Part shown: positions 1 through 4,657 of the stretch, piece by piece
Numbering within the stretch: position 1 is the stretch's first letter
Layout of the letters: every line of letters begins with the position of its first letter
From: Cytophagales bacterium
Lineage (GTDB): Bacteria; Bacteroidota; Bacteroidia; Cytophagales; Spirosomataceae
Reading direction: 5' to 3'
Assembly: GCA_028868395.1 (NCBI GenBank)
Contig: JAGWUO010000098.1
Coordinates: 1-5,450, forward strand
DNA length: 5,450 nt
Program-made: the position numbers and the translations under genes
Notes under the pieces: generated by a model
Database searches by the model: none
Told to the model about the DNA's origin: nothing
The model's input: the letters and a program-made list of their open reading frames with translations, nothing else

Positions 1-380
1 CGGCTTTGGGTTATTTTCTCGCCAAAAAGTTCGGCGCGACAGCTTTGCTGTCGCGCGTACCTTCTAGTTTCCTAGCGAACGTTCGGTCATCCTCCTTTTC
101 CTGGGTGTTCCTCGCACGGCTTTCTCCTATTTTCCCTTTCGCCATCACAAACGCGATCATGGCCTTCGTGGGCGTTCCGTTCCGCTCCTTTATTACGGCA
201 GGAACTTTGGGAATGTTACCAAGAACGTTCTTAGCCGTTTTTACGGGGATCTCCGCTTCATCCTGGGCTTTATTATTTGCACGCCCCGAATTAGTACGCT
301 GGCAAGATGTGGTTTCTGTGCTGCTTTTGGTCGTTTCCGCTGTGGGGATGTATCTTTTAGGGCGCCGCTCTTTGCGATAA
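1..380 (+). CDS. TVP38/TMEM64 (VTT/DedA-like) membrane protein, 3' part
   Basis: This is the C-terminal 125 residues of an integral inner-membrane protein; the 5' end lies outside the window and the reading frame is open to base 3. The central stretch has a run RLSPIFPF, then an Asn, then TLGMLPRT about 25 residues later. This matches the conserved re-entrant part of VTT-domain (SNARE-associated/DedA-related) proteins of the TVP38/TMEM64 type. Two or three hydrophobic segments are visible, including a final helix (VLLLVVSAVGMYLLG) followed by a short basic tail RRSLR. Family members are linked to lipid scrambling or transport and membrane homeostasis; the substrate cannot be read here. A TTG at 6 is an internal Leu codon (LGYFLAKKFG, the usual start of the conserved core), not a start. 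A 10-bp hairpin (34-56) lies inside the coding sequence. No U-tract terminator follows; a small hairpin at 382-396 does. Confidence 0.8.
   Translation, partial: ALGYFLAKKFGATALLSRVPSSFLANVRSSSFSWVFLARLSPIFPFAITNAIMAFVGVPFRSFITAGTLGMLPRTFLAVFTGISASSWALLFARPELVRWQDVVSVLLLVVSAVGMYLLGRRSLR
34..56. repeat. intragenic 10-bp hairpin with TTT triloop
   Basis: Perfect inverted repeat: GCGCGACAGC (34-43), loop TTT (44-46), and the complementary arm (47-56). It lies inside the TVP38/TMEM64-like gene and encodes roughly GATALLSR. It has the same design as the intergenic hairpins, a three-base loop closed by C-G. It could be an in-frame insertion of a mobile hairpin or a chance palindrome tolerated at protein level. 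Confidence 0.6.
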
Positions 381-382
381 AT

Positions 383-558
383 GAGCCTTCGGCTCAAAGC
401 ATAGAGCATAAAGCACAAAGAATTAAGATTTCGCTTCCAGCGAATAGTAAAGTGGTGGATTTTATGTAATCTGCCTCTAGAAGCCCTAAACACAATAATG
501 GGTGAAATAAACTTCGAGGTATGCAAGCGACTTTTCAGGTATTGACAGAAAGTGTCAA
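383..558 (-). repeat. 176-nt dispersed repeat, copy A
   Basis: On the minus strand this stretch aligns without net length change to 4462-4637 on the plus strand: about 120 of 176 positions match by hand count. The best-kept blocks are the TTGACAC...TGTCAATACCTG end, AGAGGCAGATT in the middle, and the TGCTTTATGC / CCGAAGG end. Three hairpins recur at equivalent places. One is 542-558 (stem TTGACA, 5-nt loop). The second is 430-444 (6-bp stem, triloop). The third is 382-396 (GAGCC stem, TTC/GAA triloop). The two copies are in inverted orientation about 3.9 kb apart. No terminal inverted repeats of the usual transposon kind are seen. It could be a non-autonomous mobile element, a structured RNA or DNA element, or the remnant of a coding region. 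Confidence 0.65.
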
Positions 559-606
559 GATACAAATTGCAAAGAACAAAGTTCAAAGACCAAATTGCGA
601 ACTAGG

Positions 607-717
607 GACTAAGTCCGCAGGACGACTAAACGACAAAGTCGTGACTAATTCACGAAGTGAAGACTTCGCGAAGCGTAATAACTAAATCGCGTAGTGATGA
701 CTAAGCCGAAGGCGACT
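607..717 (+). repeat. GACTAA-spaced triloop-hairpin array 1
   Basis: Array of six short hairpins separated by GACTAA or a near variant, giving units of about 15-19 nt. Hairpins: GTCC-GCA-GGAC (613-623), ACGAC-AAA-GTCGT (630-642), TTCAC-GAA-GTGAA (649-661), CGC-GAA-GCG (667-675), ATCGC-GTA-GTGAT with one G-T pair (686-698), and GCC-GAA-GGC (705-713). All loops are three bases closed by C-G. The whole array is collinear with 1435-1545; the first 42 nt are identical, and by hand 103 of 111 positions match. It is not a CRISPR, because spacers are constant and the palindromes vary. It ends about 55 nt before the start codon of the coiled-coil gene. Confidence 0.85.
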
Positions 718-772
718 GTTTAATTATCAGTTTATTAAAGGGTAATATCCAAAAAATCGGTTACATTTATCC

Positions 773-1198
773 ATGCAACCACTAAACATCAAACTTTACG
801 ATTTAGCTCGTGCTAAATTGCACCTAAACGACACCGACGCAATGGACTTTGTATCGAGTATTCACGAACTGCAAGATCACCGATTTGAAAATCTGGTGAC
901 GAAAGAATACTTAGATCAAAAACTTTTCGAAATCACCGAAAAAATCAATAAACTAGATTTAAATAGCATTGATCGAACAAATAACTTAGGAATAAGTCTC
1001 TTTGAAAAAATGAATCAAATAGATTCAAATAGCATTGATCGAACAAACAAGTTAGAAACAAAACTCTCCGAAAAAATCAATAAACTTGAAAATTCCATTT
1101 CTGAATTCAAATCTGAGATTTTAAAATGGATGTTTATTTTCTGGGTAGGTCAAATGTCTGTGACTATTGCCGTAGTAATGATATTTATCAAAAGATAA
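773..1198 (+). CDS. coiled-coil, C-terminally membrane-anchored protein (DUF1640-like architecture)
   Basis: This 141-residue protein has three parts. Residues 1-50 are a mixed N-terminal segment (KLYDLARAKLHLNDTDA, then TKEYLDQKL). Residues 56-115 are a charged coiled coil. Residues 118-139 form a hydrophobic helix (ILKWMFIFWVGQMSV onward) ending in KR. This N-terminal domain, coil and 'IIKWM' membrane-tail plan is seen in small bacterial DUF1640/CCDC90-like proteins. That assignment is from memory of the family and is tentative; no enzymatic role is implied. The coil carries a 66-bp tandem repeat and a visible 11-residue periodicity. ATG at 773 is the first in-frame start, and no Shine-Dalgarno sequence is evident. 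The gene is clearly A+T-richer than gpmI. It lies between hairpin arrays and is followed by a truncated paralogue, so a transferred or repeat-associated module is plausible. Confidence 0.7.
   Translation: MQPLNIKLYDLARAKLHLNDTDAMDFVSSIHELQDHRFENLVTKEYLDQKLFEITEKINKLDLNSIDRTNNLGISLFEKMNQIDSNSIDRTNKLETKLSEKINKLENSISEFKSEILKWMFIFWVGQMSVTIAVVMIFIKR
938..1086 (+). repeat. 66-bp in-gene tandem repeat (about 2.3 copies)
   Basis: Repeat 1 (938-1003) and repeat 2 (1004-1069) match at about 54 of 66 positions by hand. A third, partial copy begins at 1070 with 17 identical bases. Each unit encodes 22 residues beginning EK-I/M-N and containing NSIDRTN. Because 22 is two hendecads, gain or loss of a unit preserves both reading frame and coiled-coil phase. 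Confidence 0.85.
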
Positions 1199-1202
1199 AT
1201 TT

Positions 1203-1233
1203 GACTAAATCCACAAGCGGCAACTAACGTTAG
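1203..1233 (+). repeat. decayed hairpin-array unit after the coiled-coil gene
   Basis: Five bases past the stop-codon start begins GACTAAATCCACAAGC, then CAACTAACG. This is recognisable as an eroded copy of the unit at 1435-1460 (GACTAAGTCCGCAGGAC, then GACTAAACG), which follows the paralogue's stop codon at the same spacing. The first stem no longer pairs. A 10-bp palindrome CTAACGTTAG (1224-1233) sits at its end. Confidence 0.5.
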
Positions 1234-1272
1234 AATTTGTAATACAATCTTTCACATCTATTTATTCACGAG

Positions 1273-1428
1273 ATGCACGAACATACATTCCAAAATCTAG
1301 CTTCTAAAGATTATTTAAGCAAAAAATTAACAGATACTAAAATAGACATCATAAAATGGATGTGCTTCTTTTGGATTACTCAAATGGCTGTCTACATCGC
1401 AATCATTCTGATACTTATCAGAAAATAA
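1273..1428 (+). CDS. 51-residue truncated paralogue of the coiled-coil membrane protein (possible gene remnant)
   Basis: The predicted peptide starts MHEHTFQNLASKDYLSKKL and ends with a hydrophobic tail IIKWMCFFWITQMAV onward, closing in IRK. The first part aligns with residues 34-51 of the protein at 773-1198 (HRFENLVTKEYLDQKL) and the tail with its residues 116-141. The roughly 60-residue coiled coil between them is missing. Similarity continues upstream of the ATG (codons for IHE at 1264-1272 match IHE-type residues 30-32 of the parent). No in-frame start exists between the ATG and the TAA at 1240-1242, so the N-terminus has been lost. It could be a small membrane protein that interacts with the full-length paralogue, or a decaying duplicate. 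The intact membrane tail and stop codon keep the first option open. Confidence 0.5.
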   Translation: MHEHTFQNLASKDYLSKKLTDTKIDIIKWMCFFWITQMAVYIAIILILIRK

Positions 1429-1434
1429 TCTACT

Positions 1435-1650
1435 GACTAAGTCCGCAGGACGACTAAACGACAAAGTCGTGACTAAATCGCGAAGCGATGACTTAGCGAA
1501 GCGTAATGACTAAATCGCGAAGCGATGACTAAGCCGAAGGCGACTAAATCGCGTAGCGATGACTAAGACGCAACGCGTCGACTAAGTCACGAAGTGACGA
1601 CTTCGCGAAGCGTCGCAACCAAGCCGCTTCGCGGCGACTTGCTACGCAAG
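1435..1650 (+). repeat. GACTAA-spaced triloop-hairpin array 2
   Basis: About twelve small hairpins in 216 nt, most preceded by GACTAA. They are: 1441-1451 (GCA loop), 1458-1470 (AAA), 1477-1489 ATCGC-GAA-GCGAT, 1496-1502 GC-GAA-GC, 1514-1526 ATCGC-GAA-GCGAT, 1533-1541 GCC-GAA-GGC, 1548-1560 ATCGC-GTA-GCGAT, 1567-1579 GACGC-AAC-GCGTC, 1586-1598 GTCAC-GAA-GTGAC, 1604-1612 CGC-GAA-GCG, 1623-1635 GCCGC-TTC-GCGGC and 1638-1650 CTTGC-TAC-GCAAG. The last two have loops that read GAA and GTA on the minus strand, so orientation flips at the right end. The first 111 nt are collinear with array 1. The final hairpin overlaps the stop codon of the Dabb gene. Apart from these hairpins the gap holds nothing else recognisable. 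Confidence 0.88.
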
Positions 1651-2028
1651 CGAATCTATCACCTGAACTTTTCCCCAAAGGTGCATGTTATCTTGAATGA
1701 ACTTCTTGTGGAGTGGGTGGTAGAGGTATTCTTTCTCTTTTTCGGCGCTGTCGAAAACTAGGACAACTGAAAAGGTGTAACTTGCTTCTGTAACTGATTT
1801 GTCAAAATCGGTGACGATGGGCTTGCCTACGTGGGCTGAGGCGATCATAGGGAGGGTGCCTAGAGATTTTAGGGCGCGGTAGAGTTGATCGGTTTCGGTG
1901 GTGGAGGTTGGGTTTTTGGCCCAAAACAACACATGATGTATAAAGGTCATTTTCGTTGAAGGTTCAGCTGATGCCACAAAGGGCAAGGTCGAGGCTAGGG
2001 CGATAAAATCGCGGCGGGAGGTTGACAT
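1642..2028 (-). CDS. Dabb (stress-responsive alpha/beta-barrel) domain protein with Tat-type signal
   Basis: This 128-residue protein begins with a twin-arginine-like leader: SRRDFI at residues 4-9, a short hydrophobic stretch, and an AxA site (A19-S20-A21). The mature part starts near residue 22. From residue 27 it shows a Dabb ferredoxin-like fold pattern: MTFIHHVLFWAKNP (His31-His32), a central YTFSVVLVFDS strand, then HPLHKKFIQDNMHLW and a last strand KVQVIDS. Dabb proteins are small dimeric alpha/beta barrels. Some act on polyketide-like intermediates, but most, including this type, have no known reaction. Export to the periplasm is inferred from the leader. Starting at Met27 instead would give a cytoplasmic Dabb protein and a longer upstream gap. 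The stop codon TAG (1642-1644) lies inside a hairpin of array 2. The start is 26 bp from the divergent SDR gene. Confidence 0.82.
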   Translation of the reverse strand: MSTSRRDFIALASTLPFVASAEPSTKMTFIHHVLFWAKNPTSTTETDQLYRALKSLGTLPMIASAHVGKPIVTDFDKSVTEASYTFSVVLVFDSAEKEKEYLYHPLHKKFIQDNMHLWGKVQVIDSLA

Positions 2029-2054
2029 AGGTTTAATATTTTTTCAATTCTACG

Positions 2055-2732
2055 ATGGAAAATCCACAAATCAAAGTGATTGTGACCGGGGTAACCGGGA
2101 TGGTGGGCGAGGGCGTGATGCTAGAGGCGTTGCGTTCGCCGTTTGTGAAAGAGGTTTTGGCGATTAGTCGCAAGCCGTCTGGTCACAAACACCCGAAATT
2201 AAAAGAGTATTTTTTGGCCGATTTTTATCAGCCAGAGGAGATCAAAGAGGTCGTGAAGGATTACGATGCATGCTTGTTTTGCCTAGGAGTTTCGTCCGTG
2301 GGGATGAAGGAGGAAGAGTTTAGGCGCAAGACGTACGACTTGACCTTGGGTTTTGCGGCTCAAATGCCTAAACATATAAGCTTCAGCTATATTTCTGGGA
2401 TGTCTACGGACAGCACCGAAAAGGGTTCCATCATGTGGGCGAGGGTGAAGGGGAAGACAGAAAATGATCTGAAAAAGATGGGTTTTCGGGATTCCTATTC
2501 GTTTAGACCGGGGTATTTGCAGCCAATGAAGGGGAATAAATTCACCTTGAAATACTATAAATACATTGATTGGATGTATCCGCTGCTGCTTTTGGTGGCG
2601 GGGAAGACGGCGTCTACTTTGGAAGAATTAGCGAAGGCGATGATCGAGGTGGCTGCCTTCCCGATCGAGAAGAAGACGATCGAGGTGGTGGATATCAAGG
2701 CTTTGGCAGAACAAATGAACAAGAGAATCTAG
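2055..2732 (+). CDS. atypical short-chain dehydrogenase / NAD(P)-binding Rossmann protein
   Basis: The 225-residue protein opens with a Rossmann dinucleotide-binding loop, VTGVTGMVGEG, with the GxxGxxG glycines at residues 12, 15 and 18. An ISRKP segment follows at the end of strand 2, and LFCLGVSSVG forms the strand-4 region. SYISGMSTDS and MWARVKGKTEN sit where extended and atypical SDRs carry their catalytic Ser and Tyr-x-x-x-Lys. Here the Tyr position is Trp while the Lys is kept, so classic dehydrogenase chemistry is doubtful. An RPGYLQP motif marks the substrate-side loop. It resembles the NAD(P)H-binding, TIP30/YbjT-like atypical SDRs of about 220 residues; the substrate is unknown. 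ATG 2055 places the glycine loop normally. There is no clear ribosome site. gpmI follows 52 bp downstream on the same strand, so co-transcription is possible. Confidence 0.8.
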   Translation: MENPQIKVIVTGVTGMVGEGVMLEALRSPFVKEVLAISRKPSGHKHPKLKEYFLADFYQPEEIKEVVKDYDACLFCLGVSSVGMKEEEFRRKTYDLTLGFAAQMPKHISFSYISGMSTDSTEKGSIMWARVKGKTENDLKKMGFRDSYSFRPGYLQPMKGNKFTLKYYKYIDWMYPLLLLVAGKTASTLEELAKAMIEVAAFPIEKKTIEVVDIKALAEQMNKRI

Positions 2733-2784
2733 GGGAATTGCTCAGAAATGGGTAATTTTGGCCTGAAATGTAATACAATAATCA

Positions 2785-4305
2785 ATGGATAAGAAAGTAG
2801 TTTTAATGATCTTAGATGGCTGGGGCATCGCAACAAACCCCAAAGTTTCCGCAATCGACGCGGCTAAAACGCCATTTATTTCTTCGCTTTACGGCAAATA
2901 TGCGCACTCGAAATTAGAGGCGTCCGGCTTAGCAGTGGGCTTACCAGAGGGCCAAATGGGCAACTCCGAAGTGGGCCACATGAACTTAGGGGCAGGCCGC
3001 GTGGTCTACCAAAACCTGGTTCGCATCAACAAAGCAGTCACAGAAAATACCTTGGGCCAGGAGCCTGAATTAGCCAAAGCATTCGACTATGCTAAAGCAA
3101 ACAATAAATCCGTTCACTTCATGGGCCTCGTGTCCGACGGTGGTGTTCACGCACATATCGAGCACTTGAAATCCTTGCTTTCGACGGCGTCAGAGGCAGG
3201 TTTGGGCAAAGTTTTCGTCCATGCTTTCACCGATGGCCGCGATACGGATCCCAAATCAGGTCTAAAATTCATGACCGATTTATATCAACATACGCTTAAA
3301 ACCAACACGCAAATCGCTTCAGTAACGGGTCGTTACTACGCGATGGACCGCGATAATCGCTGGGAACGTGTGGCTTTGGCCTACAAAGCAATGGTCCACG
3401 GCGAAGGTACTCCTTCCACTGATGTACTAAAATCCATCGAAGAAAGCTACGCGGCTGGTGTAACGGACGAATTCATCCACCCAATCATCATGACCGATGC
3501 TTCAGGTGCTCCTGTAGGCAACATCCAAGAGGGCGACGTGGTAATCTGCTTCAACTTCCGCACGGACCGCGGTCGCGAAATCACACAGGCTTTAACGCAG
3601 CGTGATTTCCACGAGGAGAACATGCACAAAATGAATTTGTACTACCTGACGATGACGGAATACGATAAAGAATTCCAAAACGTCCACGTAATCTTCAACG
3701 ATTCTAACCTACCAATGACGATGGGCGAGGTCCTAGAGGGCGCGGGTAAAAAACAAATTCGCATCGCCGAAACCGAAAAATACCCACACGTTACCTTCTT
3801 CTTCTCTGGCGGTCGCGAGGCCCTTTTTGAAGGACAACAAAACATCCTACGCAACTCCCCAAAAGTAGCGACCTACGATCTTCAACCCGAAATGTCTGCC
3901 GCAGATCTTCGCGATGCGTTGATCCCAGAATTAGAAAAAGAGGAGGTAGACTTCGTCTGCTTGAACTTCGCTAATCCAGACATGGTAGGCCACACGGGCG
4001 TTTTCTCAGCCGTAGTAAAGGCAGTCGAAACGGTAGATGCTTGCGCCGAGGCAGTTGTCAAAGCGGGTCTTGCTCACGGCTATTCCTTCATTATTATCGC
4101 TGACCACGGAAACGCGGACGTTATGATGAACGAAGATGGTTCACCTAACACGGCTCACTCAACGAATTTGGTTCCTTGTATTCTAGTAGACAACGACTTC
4201 AAACCTACGCTTCGCGACGGTAAACTGGGTGACGTGTCTCCTACGATCTTGAAACTAATGGGCGTGGCTCAGCCGAAAGAGATGACGGGGGTGGCGTTAT
4301 TTTAA
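2785..4305 (+). CDS. gpmI: 2,3-bisphosphoglycerate-independent phosphoglycerate mutase
   Basis: A full-length cytoplasmic iPGM of 506 residues, the normal size. It interconverts 3-phosphoglycerate and 2-phosphoglycerate in glycolysis and gluconeogenesis, through a phosphoserine intermediate and two Mn ions. All key motifs are seen: the metal ligand in ILDGWG (Asp11), the catalytic Ser61 in MGNSEVGH, HAFTDGRDTDP (146-156), TGRYYAMDRDNRW (181-193), and CFNFRTDRGREIT (255-267). The phosphatase-domain ligands are Asp399 and His403 (PDMVGHTG), Asp440 and His441 (ADHGNAD), and His458 (TAHSTN). Residues 334-343 contain the PHVTFFFSGG segment. The first ATG gives the canonical N-terminus. Codons such as TTC, AAC and GGC are favoured, in keeping with strong expression. 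The TAA stop lies within a long hairpin. The gene converges on the eno operon, which encodes the next glycolytic step. Confidence 0.98.
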   Translation: MDKKVVLMILDGWGIATNPKVSAIDAAKTPFISSLYGKYAHSKLEASGLAVGLPEGQMGNSEVGHMNLGAGRVVYQNLVRINKAVTENTLGQEPELAKAFDYAKANNKSVHFMGLVSDGGVHAHIEHLKSLLSTASEAGLGKVFVHAFTDGRDTDPKSGLKFMTDLYQHTLKTNTQIASVTGRYYAMDRDNRWERVALAYKAMVHGEGTPSTDVLKSIEESYAAGVTDEFIHPIIMTDASGAPVGNIQEGDVVICFNFRTDRGREITQALTQRDFHEENMHKMNLYYLTMTEYDKEFQNVHVIFNDSNLPMTMGEVLEGAGKKQIRIAETEKYPHVTFFFSGGREALFEGQQNILRNSPKVATYDLQPEMSAADLRDALIPELEKEEVDFVCLNFANPDMVGHTGVFSAVVKAVETVDACAEAVVKAGLAHGYSFIIIADHGNADVMMNEDGSPNTAHSTNLVPCILVDNDFKPTLRDGKLGDVSPTILKLMGVAQPKEMTGVALF

Positions 4306-4331
4306 TTTTCGCGTTGCGAAAATTAAAATAA
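4297..4331 (+). terminator. long A+T-rich hairpin spanning the gpmI stop codon
   Basis: Perfect 16-bp stem, 4297-4312 with 4316-4331, and loop GTT. The top of the stem is CGC-GCG and the rest is nearly all A/T. The gpmI stop TAA (4303-4305) lies in the 5' arm. No U-run follows the 3' arm, so it is not a textbook intrinsic terminator. It may act as a 3'-end-stabilising hairpin or a weak bidirectional stop. Confidence 0.5.
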
Positions 4332-4342
4332 GTCAAAGAGTC

Positions 4343-4408
4343 GTTTGCGCTTCTCGGCAAACTTAGTCATCGCTGCGCGATTTAGTCCGGAGGGGCCTTG
4401 AGGGCCTC
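4343..4408 (-). repeat. reversed GACTAA/triloop-hairpin units
   Basis: Read on the minus strand this contains GACTAA, then ATCGC-GCA-GCGAT (4369-4381), then GACTAAG: one standard array unit in inverted orientation. Next to it a 6-bp hairpin (4343-4348 with 4357-4362, 8-nt loop) is also flanked by GACT-type sequence. An imperfect G/C-rich hairpin occupies 4390-4408. This is a small outpost of the arrays near 607 and 1435. Between it and 4445 nothing else is recognised. Confidence 0.7.
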
Positions 4409-4444
4409 AAAAGGCACTATTGTAAAATTACTTTCAAAGTACTG

Positions 4445-4495
4445 AATGGCATTTTCGCGTTTTGACACTTTTTGTCAATACCTGGAAATGCCATT
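4445..4495. repeat. nested inverted repeats at the left end of copy B
   Basis: A 10-bp perfect outer stem, AATGGCATTT (4445-4454) with AAATGCCATT (4486-4495), encloses the inner hairpin TTGACA (4462-4467) / TGTCAA (4473-4478). There are seven unpaired bases on each side. The symmetry suggests a two-tier stem in RNA or a cruciform in DNA. Confidence 0.6.
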
Positions 4496-4637
4496 TATAC
4501 TTTCAGACTATATTCAACACAATATTGGGTTTGGAGCACGGAGAGGCAGATTCGACAAAATCGGCTATACGATTCGCCGCAGGCGATGCCATATTTATTC
4601 TTTATGCTTTGTGCTTTATGCTTTGATCCGAAGGATC
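4462..4637 (+). repeat. 176-nt dispersed repeat, copy B
   Basis: Inverted, diverged partner of 383-558, exactly the same length between the outermost shared hairpins. Its hairpins are 4462-4478 (stem TTGACA), 4574-4586 (TCGCC-GCA-GGCGA) and 4625-4637 (GATCC-GAA-GGATC). Compared with copy A, the third has a G-C pair replaced by T-A, and the second a T-A closing pair replaced by C-G, so pairing is kept. An open frame of about 60 codons (DTFCQYL near the start, SLCFVLYAL near the end) runs through it and has a counterpart in copy A. Confidence 0.65.
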
Positions 4638-4657
4638 TAGAATGCTTTATGCTTTGA
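4612..4657 (+). repeat. 15-nt exact direct repeats around a triloop hairpin
   Basis: TGCTTTATGCTTTGA occurs at 4612-4626 and again at 4643-4657. The 16-nt spacer holds most of the GATCC-GAA-GGATC hairpin. The repeat is itself made of the TGCTTTA/GTGCTTT short motif that runs from about 4601. It may reflect slippage, or duplication accompanying arrival of the hairpin. Confidence 0.7.

Noticed and set aside
11..586. 191-codon minus-strand open frame as a gene
   Set aside because: Most of it is antisense to the TVP38/TMEM64-like gene and its peptide there is low-complexity Lys/Arg/Thr; only the part in the 176-nt repeat has a counterpart elsewhere, and that is treated as a repeat finding.
381..772. 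tRNA or other standard RNA gene in the intergenic stretches
   Set aside because: No cloverleaf-like arrangement or T-loop GTTCGA-type motif was found; the visible hairpins are too small and repetitive.
607..1650. CRISPR array
   Set aside because: The constant part is only 6 nt (GACTAA), intervening parts are palindromes of 7-13 nt rather than unique spacers, and no cas genes are present.
607..1650. REP/RAYT system
   Set aside because: No Y1 (HUH) transposase-like gene is in the window; the neighbouring protein is a coiled coil with a membrane tail and no catalytic motif.
2021..2026. TTGACA as a sigma70 -35 box for the SDR gene
   Set aside because: No -10 match lies 16-18 nt downstream, Bacteroidota primary promoters use a different consensus, and the bases are Dabb start codons.
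3447..3854. Minus-strand open frames inside gpmI, and a plus-strand one inside eno
   Set aside because: They are shadows of strongly conserved enzymes on the other strand, with no recognisable domains.
4305..4461. 11-nt direct repeat ATTTTCGCGTT (4305-4315 and 4451-4461)
   Set aside because: The first copy is part of the gpmI hairpin arm and the second lacks any palindromic partner; probably chance in A+T-rich DNA.
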